Notes: a model not told the origin generated them from the letters alone. A DNA stretch of 64,000 bases from Chloroflexota bacterium (GCA_003451595.1 DMDA01000064.1:1-64000), one strand, 5' to 3'. Shown: positions 41,788 to 52,105, numbered from the stretch's first letter. A program made the numbers and translations.

Positions 41788-42518
41788 TCGTCATTCCGCC
41801 GCAAGATTCGACCTGGGTTTGGAAAATTTTACATGTCATCGCCACATTGATCCGGATTTTTTTCCTGCGCCTGCGCGTCGAGGGGCGCGAACATGTCCCG
41901 AAGACCGGTGGTTGCATCTTTGCCATCAACCACACCATGGGGCCAGACTACGTCATTGTCGGATACGCGTCACCGCGTCAGGTCTTCTACATGGCCAAAT
42001 CGGAGATTTTCGCGTTTCACCCCTGGATCGCGGCGCTAGTGACGGCAGCGGGCGCCTTCCCGGTTCAGCGCGGCAAGGGCGACACGCAGGCGATTGAGCA
42101 GGCTGCCAACGTTGTGCGTCGCGGCAAGGTCGTAGGCATGTTCCCCGAAGGCACGCGCAGCCGTAGCGGCGTCTTGCAGCGCGGCAAGACAGGCGCGGCC
42201 CGCATCGCCATGTTGGGTCAAGCACCAATCGTGCCGGTGGTCGTCATCAATTCAGAGCCGGTGTTGCGCGATGTATTGAAGTTCAAGCTGCGCCCGCTGG
42301 TCACAGTGCGTTTCGGACAACCCGTGCCGTGCACTGGCAGCGTCGACAACCCGGAAGACGTGCGCCGCCTCACGACGCGCATCATGTTGGGGATGGCTGC
42401 ATTGCTGCCACCGGAGCGGCGTGGCTACTACGCCAATGCCAGAGAGGTCGAGGCGCTGGATCGAGAAGAGTTCTCTTCAGGCAGCCTGGAGTCAGCACAG
42501 GTAGAGCGCATTACATAA
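41784..42518 (+). CDS. 1-acyl-sn-glycerol-3-phosphate acyltransferase (PlsC family), copy 2
   Basis: The 244-residue protein shares motif for motif the layout of copy 1: VEGREHVPKTGGCIFAINHTMGPD and GMFPEGTRSRSG. Both copies look active. The tandem arrangement points to local duplication, perhaps with different acyl-chain or acceptor preference. Followed by a hairpin at 42630-42660 in the convergent gap. Confidence 0.87.
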   Translation: MIVIPPQDSTWVWKILHVIATLIRIFFLRLRVEGREHVPKTGGCIFAINHTMGPDYVIVGYASPRQVFYMAKSEIFAFHPWIAALVTAAGAFPVQRGKGDTQAIEQAANVVRRGKVVGMFPEGTRSRSGVLQRGKTGAARIAMLGQAPIVPVVVINSEPVLRDVLKFKLRPLVTVRFGQPVPCTGSVDNPEDVRRLTTRIMLGMAALLPPERRGYYANAREVEALDREEFSSGSLESAQVERIT

Positions 42519-42629
42519 CGTCGATTGGTTTCGAGGTTGTCGGTATTGTGCTCGCAGCTTCCCGGAAGACATCATGTCTGGCGACACCGATGACAGGTGA
42601 CGGGGAAATGCAGCCGACCTTGCCACTAA

Positions 42630-42660
42630 CCTTCCCGGAAGCTCAGAGCTTCCGGGAAGG
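42630..42660. repeat. 31-nt perfect hairpin, member of a dispersed family
   Basis: A 14-bp perfect stem (CCTTCCCGGAAGCT / AGCTTCCGGGAAGG) with loop CAG. It lies between convergent genes, where it could terminate either transcript. A partial copy, GCTTCCCGGAAG, lies just upstream near 42558, and a diverged full copy is at 59110-59140. Confidence 0.85.
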
Positions 42661-42686
42661 AAAACAGGGGCTGACGCAGGCGCCTG

Positions 42687-43280
42687 TCATGGGCTGACGT
42701 AAAGGTACCAGAAGCGTTCACGTGGGAAGATCGACGCCAGGCGGCTATCCCATACGAAGTCCGCCGGCTGCACGATCAGGCGAATGCGCTCGTCCACGCG
42801 TTTCAGCTCCGCCTTGAGTTCTGGCGTGAAATCCTCGGCCAATTCCTCGACCATGACGGCGATGCGCTGACGGTTGCGAATCTCGTAGGGATACTCTGTA
42901 CGCGCGCGCTTCGGATCACCCAGAACGTCATCAAGGAACCAGTTCAGGCTATCGATGCGCGCCTTCACCTCACGCGCCAGCAGATCATGAAAGCGGGTGC
43001 GCAGGCTGTAGATCGTGGAGCGAGCCTGCAGCGCTAGGTCTTTGAGGCGCGAGCGTTGCTCGACCGGCAGCGACTCGCGTTCGCCCTCAAGCCGATAGAG
43101 ACGCGTCAGCAGGTCGCCGCCCGACATCTGCACCTGCTGCACGCCAGCAGGGGTGGGCACGCGCAAGGTGCGATAGACCTCGCCCTTGACAATGTACTCT
43201 TCCAGTTCCTCCACCTCCGCCGCCAGCACTGCCAGATCGATCTCTGGCGATTCAGCGAGCACGCGGCTTGTCGGCGTCAT
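42687..43280 (-). CDS. Uncharacterised helical protein
   Basis: The 197-residue protein starts at MTPTSRV behind GAAAGGAG; an upstream ATG at 43295 is less likely. It is rich in charged helices (AAEVEELEEYIVKGEVYRTL, YRLEGERESLPVEQRSRLKDLA) with no membrane segment. I do not recognise the family. It follows an aldo/keto reductase gene by 11 bp on the same strand and is probably cotranscribed. Confidence 0.75.
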   Translation of the reverse strand: MTPTSRVLAESPEIDLAVLAAEVEELEEYIVKGEVYRTLRVPTPAGVQQVQMSGGDLLTRLYRLEGERESLPVEQRSRLKDLALQARSTIYSLRTRFHDLLAREVKARIDSLNWFLDDVLGDPKRARTEYPYEIRNRQRIAVMVEELAEDFTPELKAELKRVDERIRLIVQPADFVWDSRLASIFPRERFWYLYVSP

Positions 43281-43291
43281 GCGAACTCCTT

Positions 43292-44278
<987 letters not shown>

Positions 44279-44377
44279 CTAACACCTCCAAGATGCTGAA
44301 GTATGGATTATGAAGGATGAATTGTGCAGTATGCAATGGATGTCAGGCGTCATCTACGTTCGCAACCAGCCTCTACC

Positions 44378-44827
44378 TTACATCAACGTCGCCGTATCCA
44401 GCCAGATCGTCACTGGACCATCGTTGACCAGCGTGATCTGCATGTGCGCCTGGAAGACGCCCTGCTCCACCGCCACGCCTTCCGCCGCCAACAACTGGCA
44501 GAAACGCTGATAGAGCGGCTCCGCCTGTTCAGGGCGAGCCGCGTCGGTGAAGCTAGGACGACGCCCTTTGCGCACGTCGCCATAGAGTGTGAACTGACTC
44601 ACTGCTAACACTGCTCCGCCAATGTCGGTCAAGCTCAAATTCATTTTACCATCATCATCCTCGAAGACGCGCAGCCCAACGATCTTGCGCGCCAGGTACG
44701 CCGCTTCCGCTACGTCATCACTGTGCGTGATGCCAACCAACACCAGAAAGCCACGTGCAATCTGCCCGACGACCTCACCTGCAACTGTCACCTGCGCCGA
44801 ACTTACCCGCTGCACCACTGCGCGCAT
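44378..44827 (-). CDS. dtd: D-aminoacyl-tRNA deacylase
   Basis: The 149-residue enzyme removes D-amino acids from mischarged tRNA. The start [15 protein letters not shown] follows GAGGAAA; an upstream in-frame ATG is rejected. The SQFTLYGD motif and the Gly-Pro motif VNDGPVT, which define chirality selection, are present. It diverges from the radical SAM gene across only 46 bp, which hold the SOS-type promoter. Confidence 0.95.
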   Translation of the reverse strand: MRAVVQRVSSAQVTVAGEVVGQIARGFLVLVGITHSDDVAEAAYLARKIVGLRVFEDDDGKMNLSLTDIGGAVLAVSQFTLYGDVRKGRRPSFTDAARPEQAEPLYQRFCQLLAAEGVAVEQGVFQAHMQITLVNDGPVTIWLDTATLM

Positions 44828-44838
44828 GATTTCCTCAC

Positions 44839-44867
44839 TGGACAAACAGAACACTTGTTCGTATAAT
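44839..44867 (+). promoter_or_regulatory. Sigma-70 promoter of the radical SAM gene, leaderless
   Basis: TGGACA (44839-44844), 17 bp, TATAAT (44862-44867). The ATG at 44874 is 7 bp after the -10 box, so transcription should begin at or next to the start codon, and no ribosome-binding site is visible. Confidence 0.75.
44849..44860. promoter_or_regulatory. LexA (SOS) box of the Gram-positive type
   Basis: GAACACTTGTTC matches the GAACnnnnGTTC LexA/DinR operator. It lies entirely in the spacer between -35 and -10 of the radical SAM gene promoter, where a bound repressor would exclude RNA polymerase. Confidence 0.7.
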
Positions 44868-44873
44868 AGATAT

Positions 44874-46028
44874 ATGAATTTTCGGACAGCGCCCGACTCA
44901 CTACAGAAACTTTCGTTGCTCGACGACGCCACGCGCTTCGAGCCGGCCGGCGATCAGCCAACCGCCGAACACCATGAAGCCGCCCCGCACTCTCCCAAGC
45001 CACTGCCCTGCATCTCCGAGGTGTCGACGCCCACTGGGAAGAAGCCGATCCTCAAGGCGATGATGACCACGGCGTGCGAACGCAACTGCTTCTATTGCCC
45101 CTTCCGCGCCGGGCGCAGCCAGACCACGCGCGTCACCTACACACCGGACGAGATGGCCAAGACCTATGATACCATCCAGCGCGCCGGATTGGTGCAAGGG
45201 CTGTTCCTCTCGTCGGGCATCATCAAAGGCGGCGTTGCCACCCAAGACAAGATCATCGACGCCGCTGAGCTTCTGCGCAAGCGCTACAACTATCGTGGCT
45301 ATATTCACCTCAAGATCATGCCTGGCGCCGAGTACGACCAGGTGCGCCGGGCGATGCAGCTGGCCGACCGCGTTTCCATCAACCTAGAGGGGGCGACGGC
45401 GGAACGGCTGGCGGCGCTGGCGCCCAAGAAGGATTTCTGGCGCGAGCTTTTTCCGCGGCTACAGTGGATCAGCGAGCTGCGGCGCAAGGAGGGGCTGCGC
45501 GCCAGCGTCGTGACACAATTCGTTGTCGGCGCAGTGGGCGACACTGACCTGGAGCTGCTGCACACGAGCGACCATCTCTACAACCAGCTTGGGCTGCGCC
45601 GCACCTACTTCATGGCCTTCCACCCCGTCGTGCAGACGCCTTTCGAGTCACTGGCGCCGGTATCGCGCCTGCGCGAGTTTCGCCTTTACCAGGCCAGCTT
45701 CCTGCTGCGCGATTACGGCTGGCATCTGGAGGATATGCCCTTTCACCAAGATGGCAACCTGCCGCTGGACATTGATCCCAAACTGGCATGGGCTAAGGAA
45801 AATCTGCGCGAGTCGCCGATCGAGGTCAATCAGGCGGAGCGGAGTGAACTGCTGCGCGTGCCCGGCATTGGCCCCAAGACCGCCGACGCCATCGTGACTG
45901 CGCGGCGACATCAGCGCATCCGCGAGATCGGTCACCTTCAGCATCTAGGGTTGCGCGATGTCGGCAAGGCCACGCCCTACCTGCTTCTCGATGGCAAGCT
46001 GGCGGAACGGCAAATGAGCCTGTTTTGA
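44874..46028 (+). CDS. Radical SAM protein with helix-hairpin-helix domain, putative DNA modification/repair
   Basis: The 384-residue protein has the radical SAM cysteine motif CERNCFYC (CxxxCxxC, ~residues 67-74), which binds a [4Fe-4S] cluster, and FLSSGI as the SAM-binding region. The C-terminus has an HhH DNA-binding motif, [20 protein letters not shown] (~325-345). This layout matches the family annotated as putative DNA modification/repair radical SAM proteins, often paired with a uracil-DNA-glycosylase-like gene; that partner is absent here. The SOS box at its promoter supports a DNA-damage role. The exact reaction is unknown. Confidence 0.85.
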   Translation: MNFRTAPDSLQKLSLLDDATRFEPAGDQPTAEHHEAAPHSPKPLPCISEVSTPTGKKPILKAMMTTACERNCFYCPFRAGRSQTTRVTYTPDEMAKTYDTIQRAGLVQGLFLSSGIIKGGVATQDKIIDAAELLRKRYNYRGYIHLKIMPGAEYDQVRRAMQLADRVSINLEGATAERLAALAPKKDFWRELFPRLQWISELRRKEGLRASVVTQFVVGAVGDTDLELLHTSDHLYNQLGLRRTYFMAFHPVVQTPFESLAPVSRLREFRLYQASFLLRDYGWHLEDMPFHQDGNLPLDIDPKLAWAKENLRESPIEVNQAERSELLRVPGIGPKTADAIVTARRHQRIREIGHLQHLGLRDVGKATPYLLLDGKLAERQMSLF

Positions 46029-46244
46029 ATTTGCCGGAAACGGCAATCCCTCATACCCTTCTTGTAAACTGTAACGCCATCCCACTGCCAGCGCCAGTCT
46101 CAGTACAGCGCATGCGAGCGGGGCTAATGCCCGGCGAAAAGTTGGCGCACCAGGTTTCCAACCCGGCGAGAAAGGCCAGCGAACTGCAAGTCGGCAACCT
46201 GGCTGTTCATTCCCTGAAAAAGCTCGATAAGAGGCGACATTGCA

Positions 46245-46553
46245 ATGTTGAAGGCGATATTGTTGGCGCTCGGCGCCTATGTGTTAACCCTGATGGCGGC
46301 GCTCGTGCTCGCCGTGATCATGCTGGCAGAACTTTCGCCGCGCGGCTGTGGCGCTGTAAGCCAAATACTGTCAATATTGTGGGGAACTGTGGCCGTGCTG
46401 TTTGTGCTCAGCATCATTGCTGTTGGCTTCGCCACGTGGAAGTTGCTGCCTGGCCGCGCCGGGCGCGTGGCAATTTTGGGCGCTTACACCCTTGTGTTGC
46501 TGGCAAGCTATCTCGTGATCGCCTTCGGAATGATGATCGCCCTGAACTGTTGA
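46245..46553 (+). CDS. Small three-helix membrane protein of unknown function
   Basis: The 102-residue protein has three hydrophobic segments (residues ~4-27, ~41-65, ~75-98) and no known motif. A weak AAGAGG lies upstream. It stands alone between the radical SAM and hydrolase genes; the 46029-46244 gap before it contains a TTGCCG-GAAA-CGGCAA hairpin (46031-46046) and no other evident gene. Confidence 0.6.
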   Translation: MLKAILLALGAYVLTLMAALVLAVIMLAELSPRGCGAVSQILSILWGTVAVLFVLSIIAVGFATWKLLPGRAGRVAILGAYTLVLLASYLVIAFGMMIALNC

Positions 46554-46598
46554 AAATCACCCAACCATATTTCACCCTTCTACACAAAGGAGCCATCT

Positions 46599-47657
46599 AT
46601 GCCTACTGTGCCCACCCTGCCCGGCATCCATTCAGAGATAATCGCCACGCCGCGCCTCGCCATCCATCTGCTCAGTTGCGGCGAAGGCACGCCGGTCATC
46701 TTCCTGCATGGCAATGCCTCCTCCGCCACCTTCTGGGAGGAAACAATGCTGGCGCTGCCCGCCGGCTTCCGCGCGCTGGCGCCCGACCTGCGCGGCTACG
46801 GTGACACCGAGGACAAGCTCATCGACGCCACGCGCGGCGCCGGCGACTGGGTCGATGACATCCTGGGGCTGATGGACGCGCTCGCCATCGACAAAGCGCA
46901 CTTCGTCGGCCACTCTATGGGCGGCACGATCGTCTTCAACGTGATCGCTGCAGCGCCGGATCGGGTGTTGAGCGGCACGGTCGTCAACCCTGGCTCGCCC
47001 TACGGTTTCGGCGGCAGTAAAGGCGTCGAGGGCGCGCCCTGTTACGATGACTGCGCCGGGTCGGGTGGCGGTATCGTCAACCCGGAGTTTCCCAGGCTAA
47101 TTGCGGCGGGCGACCGCTCCAGCGACAACCCACAGGCCTCGCCGCGCGTGGTAATGAACTCCTTCTATTGGAAGCCGCCCTTTGTGCCCGCACGCGAAGA
47201 AGCGCTGCTCTCCTCACTACTGACGGAGAAGATCGGGGCCGATCGATATCCAGGCGACCTGACGCCATCGTCCAACTGGCCCAATGTGGCGCCGGGCAAG
47301 TTCGGGCCGATCAACGCTATCTCACCGAAGTACGTGGGCGACAGCGTGGCGCGCTTCATTGCCGCTCAGCCCAAACCACCCATGCTCTGGGTGCGCGGGG
47401 ATAGTGACCTGATCGTCTCCGACAACTCTTTCTTCGACCTGGGCACGTTGGGCAAGCTCGGCTATGTGCCCGGCTGGCCCGGCGAAGAGGTCTACCCGCC
47501 GCAACCTATGGTCAGCCAGACGCGTCACGTGTTGGAGCAGTACGCTGCCCAGGGCGGCGCCTTTGAGGAAGTGGTCATCGCCGACGCCGGACACACGCCC
47601 TACATCGAGAAGCCAGCGGAGTTCATGGCCGCGCTGACACGCGTGCTGACAAAATAG
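46599..47657 (+). CDS. Alpha/beta hydrolase
   Basis: The 352-residue protein starts after AAAGGAG. The oxyanion motif LHGNASSATFWEE, nucleophile elbow VGHSMGG (Ser ~107) and catalytic His in DAGHTPYIEKP near the C-terminus are intact. There is an insertion of about 100 residues (SGGGIVNPEFPRLIAAGDRS region) forming a large cap. No signal peptide. The substrate is unknown; esterase or epoxide-hydrolase-like activity is possible. Confidence 0.87.
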   Translation: MPTVPTLPGIHSEIIATPRLAIHLLSCGEGTPVIFLHGNASSATFWEETMLALPAGFRALAPDLRGYGDTEDKLIDATRGAGDWVDDILGLMDALAIDKAHFVGHSMGGTIVFNVIAAAPDRVLSGTVVNPGSPYGFGGSKGVEGAPCYDDCAGSGGGIVNPEFPRLIAAGDRSSDNPQASPRVVMNSFYWKPPFVPAREEALLSSLLTEKIGADRYPGDLTPSSNWPNVAPGKFGPINAISPKYVGDSVARFIAAQPKPPMLWVRGDSDLIVSDNSFFDLGTLGKLGYVPGWPGEEVYPPQPMVSQTRHVLEQYAAQGGAFEEVVIADAGHTPYIEKPAEFMAALTRVLTK

Positions 47658-47713
47658 CGCGGCAGTGTTCCGCCAGTCCCAGTCGCGCGGCAAACTCGTG
47701 ACCTGCGAAAACT

Positions 47714-47846
47714 TTGCCCCAACGTGAAGGCGGCTGCTCTGCCCTGAATGTATTTCAGATTCGATACTGTTGATGGCAAGCAGTAACATCAATTGCAAAA
47801 AACAAGAATGCAAAGATTGTTAGTCAGCTGGATCACGTTGGGGCAA
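47714..47846. repeat. 133-bp segment bounded by perfect 14-bp inverted repeats, possible MITE
   Basis: TTGCCCCAACGTGA (47714-47727) and its exact complement TCACGTTGGGGCAA (47833-47846) enclose about 105 bp that are more AT-rich than the surroundings. No ORF lies inside and no target-site duplication is obvious. The rest of the 47658-47963 gap holds only the MarR promoter and operator. Confidence 0.55.
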
Positions 47847-47880
47847 GCGTAAAGTAGCCCCTCTGTCCACAGGAGAAAAA

Positions 47881-47909
47881 TTGACAGGATGCAGGTTTGG
47901 GGCAATAAT
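47881..47909 (+). promoter_or_regulatory. Sigma-70 promoter of the marR-ABC exporter operon
   Basis: TTGACA (47881-47886), 17 bp, AATAAT (47904-47909). The operator palindrome follows directly. Confidence 0.65.
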
Positions 47910-47921
47910 TTAGCCGACTAA
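47910..47921. promoter_or_regulatory. Palindrome at the transcription start, probable MarR operator
   Basis: TTAGCCGACTAA has perfect TTAG/CTAA half-sites and abuts the -10 box, so it covers the transcription start. Autorepression by the MarR protein encoded 43 bp downstream is the simplest reading. Confidence 0.5.
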
Positions 47922-47963
47922 CGAATTTCTGTGGTGACGAGCTGGCGCCAATGCAAAAGGAAC

Positions 47964-48422
47964 ATGGACAAAGCGACGCAAGACGAGACGCCCATCGAAT
48001 CGATCAACTATCTACTGGTGCAGGTGGCGCGCCTGCATCGTGCGCGCGCCGATATGCTGCTGGAGCCCCTAGGGCTTTATCGCGGCCAGCCGCCGGTGAT
48101 CATCGCCCTGCACAACACGCCGGGGATGACGCAAGGTGAACTGGCCACGCAATTGCACGTGACACCGGCCACGATGACGCGGTTGCTTCAGCGCCTGGAG
48201 CGCGCTGGCTTTGTGACGCGGCAGAGCGACGCTGACGATCAACGCATTTCCCGCTTCGCACTGACGGCAGCGGGCGAAGCCATCCGCATGACAATGATGG
48301 CGACGCTACGCCAGTTGGAGGCGGAGACCTTTGCCGGCCTGACGCCCGCCGAGCTTGCAATCATGCGTCAACTGCTGGAGCGGCTGCGCACCAACCTGCG
48401 CGCTCGCCTGGACGCGCGGTAA
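47964..48422 (+). CDS. MarR-family transcriptional regulator
   Basis: The 152-residue winged-helix regulator starts at the ATG after AAAAGGA. The DNA-binding core MTQGELATQLHVTPATMTRLLQRLERAGFVTRQSDADDQR is clear, including the wing DxR. It is followed 17 bp later by two ABC exporter genes, so it likely represses a drug or lipid exporter and is released by the exported compound. Confidence 0.92.
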   Translation: MDKATQDETPIESINYLLVQVARLHRARADMLLEPLGLYRGQPPVIIALHNTPGMTQGELATQLHVTPATMTRLLQRLERAGFVTRQSDADDQRISRFALTAAGEAIRMTMMATLRQLEAETFAGLTPAELAIMRQLLERLRTNLRARLDAR

Positions 48423-48439
48423 AACGGTAAGGATAGCAA

Positions 48440-50185
48440 ATGTACGCCACACGTAGACTCTTCCCATTCTTACGCCCCTATTGGCTCTGGGCGGTGCTGG
48501 CGCCGCTGGCAATGATGCTGGAGGTCGTGATGGATCTCCTGCAGCCGACGTTGATCGCTCACATTATTGACGACGGCATCGCGCGCCAGGACACAACGTT
48601 TGTCGTGCGCACCAGTGGGTGGATGGTGACCGCCGCCATCATTGGGCTGTTGGGCGGGATGGCGTGCACGTTTTTCGCCATTTTGGCCGCCCAGGGCTTT
48701 GGCGCCGACCTGCGTCACACGCTCTTCAGCAAGGTGCAGACACTCTCGTTTGGCAATCTCGACCGGCTGGAGACCGGCAAGCTCATTACACGGCTGACCA
48801 ATGACGTGACACAGGTGCAGGAGTTGGTGGCGATGGCGCTGCGCATCATGGTGCGTGCGCCGCTGTTGATGGTGGGCAGCGTGGTGATGGCGGTGATCAC
48901 CAGCCCACGTCTGGCGCTGCTCTTTCTGGTGCTGCTGCCCGCCATCTTGCTTCTGCTGGTCTGGATCATTCGCAAGACCTTGCCGCTGTTTGCAGGCGTG
49001 CAACAACGGCTCGATGCGCTCAATATCGTCATGCAGGAGAACCTGGCGGGCGTGCGCGTGGTCAAAGCATTTGTGCGCGGGGCGTATGAGCGAGCGCGCT
49101 TTGGCGGCGCCAACGATGACCTGATGCAACAGAACCTGCGCGCAGTGCGCACGATGGCGGTGACAATGCCGCTTGTCACCTTCACGCTCAACGCTGGCGT
49201 CGTGGCCGCGCTCTGGTTTGGCGGCATGCAGGTGCAGACGGGCGAGTTGCAGGTGGGGCAGGTGATCGCCTTTATCAACTATCTGACACAGGCGTTGATG
49301 GCGTTGACAATGGTGAGCATGTTGGTGATGCGCGTGGCGCGCGCCGAGGCTTCAGCCGCCCGCATCGGCGAGGTGCTGGAGAGCGCGCCGCAGGTGCAGG
49401 ATCACCCTGACGCCCGGCCCACACCGGCGTTGCGTGGACGCGTTGCATTCGAGCAAGTGCGCTTCACTTATAACGGCGACGAAGACGAGCCGGTGCTCAA
49501 AGCGATCAACTTTGTTGCTGAACCGGGTGAAACTGTCGCCGTGCTCGGCGCGACCGGTGCAGGCAAGTCCAGCCTGATCAACCTCATTCCGCGCTTCTAT
49601 GACGTCAGCGGCGGGTGCGTCACCATCGATGGCTGCGATGCACGCGACCTTGAGCAGGCCAGCTTGCGTCGGCAGATCGGTGTGGCGCTACAAGAGCCGG
49701 TGCTCTTCAGCGGCACGATCCGCGACAATATCCGCTACGGCTGCCCCGAAGCTGACGAGGCTGCGGTGATTGCGGCAGCCAAAGTGGCGCAGGCGCATGA
49801 CTTCATCATGACGCTGCCCGGCGGTTACGACGCCGTTGTCGGCCAGCGCGGCGTCAATCTATCGGGCGGGCAAAAGCAGCGGCTCGCCATTGCGCGGGCG
49901 TTGCTGATCGACCCGGCGATCTTGATCCTGGACGACAGCACCAGCGCCGTCGATGTGGAAACCGAGGCGCGCATCCAGGATGAACTGGCGCGCCTGCGGC
50001 AGGGGCGAACCACCTTCATGGTGGCGCAACGCATCAGCTCAGTACTGACCGCCGACAAGATCATAGTGCTCGACGACGGGCAGATTGCTGCGATCGGCGA
50101 TCACCGCACCTTGCTGGCGACCAGCCCGATCTATCGAGAAATCTACGCCTCCCAGCTAGAGCCGCAGCTATTGCGCGGTGTGTGA
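48440..50185 (+). CDS. ABC exporter half-transporter with degenerate ATPase site
   Basis: The 581-residue protein has six N-terminal helices and one ABC domain. Walker A GATGAGKSS, signature LSGGQKQR. The Walker B end reads LILDDSTS, with Asp replacing the catalytic Glu, and the switch motif is VAQRIS, with Gln replacing His. This is the degenerate-site half of a heterodimeric exporter of the BmrCD/LmrCD/TM287-288 type. It pairs with the next gene. Confidence 0.92.
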   Translation: MYATRRLFPFLRPYWLWAVLAPLAMMLEVVMDLLQPTLIAHIIDDGIARQDTTFVVRTSGWMVTAAIIGLLGGMACTFFAILAAQGFGADLRHTLFSKVQTLSFGNLDRLETGKLITRLTNDVTQVQELVAMALRIMVRAPLLMVGSVVMAVITSPRLALLFLVLLPAILLLLVWIIRKTLPLFAGVQQRLDALNIVMQENLAGVRVVKAFVRGAYERARFGGANDDLMQQNLRAVRTMAVTMPLVTFTLNAGVVAALWFGGMQVQTGELQVGQVIAFINYLTQALMALTMVSMLVMRVARAEASAARIGEVLESAPQVQDHPDARPTPALRGRVAFEQVRFTYNGDEDEPVLKAINFVAEPGETVAVLGATGAGKSSLINLIPRFYDVSGGCVTIDGCDARDLEQASLRRQIGVALQEPVLFSGTIRDNIRYGCPEADEAAVIAAAKVAQAHDFIMTLPGGYDAVVGQRGVNLSGGQKQRLAIARALLIDPAILILDDSTSAVDVETEARIQDELARLRQGRTTFMVAQRISSVLTADKIIVLDDGQIAAIGDHRTLLATSPIYREIYASQLEPQLLRGV

Positions 50186-50260
50186 TCAGCGGTGTGTGCT
50201 GTATGGTCATTTATTGCCGCTACGCTGTGGGCGCACCATGACAAATGGAGAGTTTAAGCA

Positions 50261-52105
50261 ATGAGTCAAAGTTTGCCAGCGCGCGCACCGCGCGAGATAC
50301 CGCCACTCATGGGACGCGGCGGCCCGCCGATTGGCCACTTGATGGGCAAAGCTGAGCCGGCCAGAGATATGCGCGGCACGCTGCTCCGCCTATGGCGCTA
50401 TCTACGTCGGCAACGCGGCGCGCTGCTGGCGACTGCCGTGATCGTTGTGCTGAACACAGGTTTGACAGTGCTGGGTCCGTACCTGCTCGGTCGCGCCATC
50501 GACGAAGCGCTGACGCCGGGCGATCTGCCGCTGCTGGCGCGTGTCGGTGCACTAATGCTGGGCGTTTATGCACTGAGCGCGCTGCTGACCTGGGCGCAGA
50601 CCTTCATCATGGCTGGCGCCGCGCAGCGCACCGTGCGCGACCTCCGCACGGATCTGTTCGACCATCTGCAGGAATTGCCGTTGCGCTTCTTCGACAACCA
50701 ACCACACGGCGACCTGATGAGCCGGTTGACCAACGACGTGGAGATGATCAACAACGTCCTCTCGGAAAGTGTGACGCAACTTATCTCTGGGTTACTAAGC
50801 CTGGTTGCCATCGCCGCCATGATGCTCTGGCTCAACCCGCTGTTGGCGATCATCACGCTCCTGACAACGCCAGTGTTGATGACATTGCTGACCCGGTTGG
50901 TGGCCGGACGCACACGCACGGCATTTCGCGCGCAACAGAGTACACTGGGCGCGCTCAACGGGCTAATCGAAGAAACGATCGGTGGGCAGCGCGTGGTCAA
51001 GGCCTATGGCCAGGAAGCCAGGGTCCTGGCGCAATTCGACGCTGCCAACCAGGCCTATCGCCGCGCCGCCACACGCGCACAGATATTTGCCGGTTTCATG
51101 GGGCCACTGACGAACTTCGTCAACAACCTGGGGCTGGCGATCCTGGGGGGCGTTGGCGGCTGGCTGGTCATCCAAGGCATGGCGACGGTCGGCACACTGG
51201 CGAGCTTCATCAACTACAGCCGCCAGTTCGGGCGGCCGCTCAATGAGATCGCCAATCTATTCAACACGATTCAGGGCGCGATTGCTGGCGCGGAACGCGT
51301 CTTTGCACTGATCGACGAGCCGCCGGAAAGCCAGGAAGACGCCGCGCCGTTGGCGCCAGTCAGGGGTGAAGTCATCTTCGAGCAGGTAAGCTTTGCCTAC
51401 ACGCCCGACGCGCCGGTGCTCAAAGCGGTCAGTCTGCACGCTCGTCCAGGTCAGACCATCGCCCTGGTGGGGCCAACCGGCGCGGGCAAGACCACGATCG
51501 TCAACCTGCTAACGCGCTTTTACGACATCGACGCAGGGCGCATCTTGATCGACGGTGTAGACATTAGCAAGCTCAACCGCTATGCAGTGCGGCGTCAGCT
51601 TGGCATCGTGCTGCAAGACACCTACCTGTTCACCGGCACAGTGCTGGAGAATATCCGCTACGGTCGGCTGGACGCCACCGACGACGAAGTGCACGCCGCC
51701 GCCCGCCTGGCGAATGCAGAACAATTCATCCACCGCCTACCGCACGGCTACGCTACGCTCCTCTCCGAACGCGCCAGCAATTTGAGCCAGGGACAGCGCC
51801 AGTTGCTGGCCATTGCCCGCGCCATCCTGGCCGACCCGCGCATCCTGATCCTGGACGAGGCGACGAGCAGCGTCGACACCCGCACCGAGCAGCAGATTCA
51901 GGAGGCCATGCTGCGCCTGATGCGCGGTCGCACCAGCTTTGTCATTGCCCATCGTCTGAGCACAATCCGCAACGCCGACCAGATTTTGGTGCTGCGCAAT
52001 GGCGAGATCGTCGAGCGCGGCACGCACACCGACCTGTTGGCGCAACGCGGCTTCTACCATACGCTGTATACCAGCCAGTTTCGTGGACACGCAGCGATGG
52101 CGTGA
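50261..52105 (+). CDS. ABC exporter half-transporter with consensus catalytic residues
   Basis: The 614-residue partner has six helices and an ABC domain with Walker A GPTGAGKTT, Walker B/catalytic Glu LILDEATSSVD and switch His in IAHRLS. Its signature is altered to LSQGQRQL, which is expected because it faces the degenerate site. The two proteins together form one heterodimeric multidrug- or lipid-type exporter under MarR control. Confidence 0.92.
   Translation: MSQSLPARAPREIPPLMGRGGPPIGHLMGKAEPARDMRGTLLRLWRYLRRQRGALLATAVIVVLNTGLTVLGPYLLGRAIDEALTPGDLPLLARVGALMLGVYALSALLTWAQTFIMAGAAQRTVRDLRTDLFDHLQELPLRFFDNQPHGDLMSRLTNDVEMINNVLSESVTQLISGLLSLVAIAAMMLWLNPLLAIITLLTTPVLMTLLTRLVAGRTRTAFRAQQSTLGALNGLIEETIGGQRVVKAYGQEARVLAQFDAANQAYRRAATRAQIFAGFMGPLTNFVNNLGLAILGGVGGWLVIQGMATVGTLASFINYSRQFGRPLNEIANLFNTIQGAIAGAERVFALIDEPPESQEDAAPLAPVRGEVIFEQVSFAYTPDAPVLKAVSLHARPGQTIALVGPTGAGKTTIVNLLTRFYDIDAGRILIDGVDISKLNRYAVRRQLGIVLQDTYLFTGTVLENIRYGRLDATDDEVHAAARLANAEQFIHRLPHGYATLLSERASNLSQGQRQLLAIARAILADPRILILDEATSSVDTRTEQQIQEAMLRLMRGRTSFVIAHRLSTIRNADQILVLRNGEIVERGTHTDLLAQRGFYHTLYTSQFRGHAAMA

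Noticed and set aside
46025..46804. 260-residue plus-strand ORF
   Set aside because: It starts at TTG, overlaps two well-supported genes in another frame and has a composition unlike a real protein.
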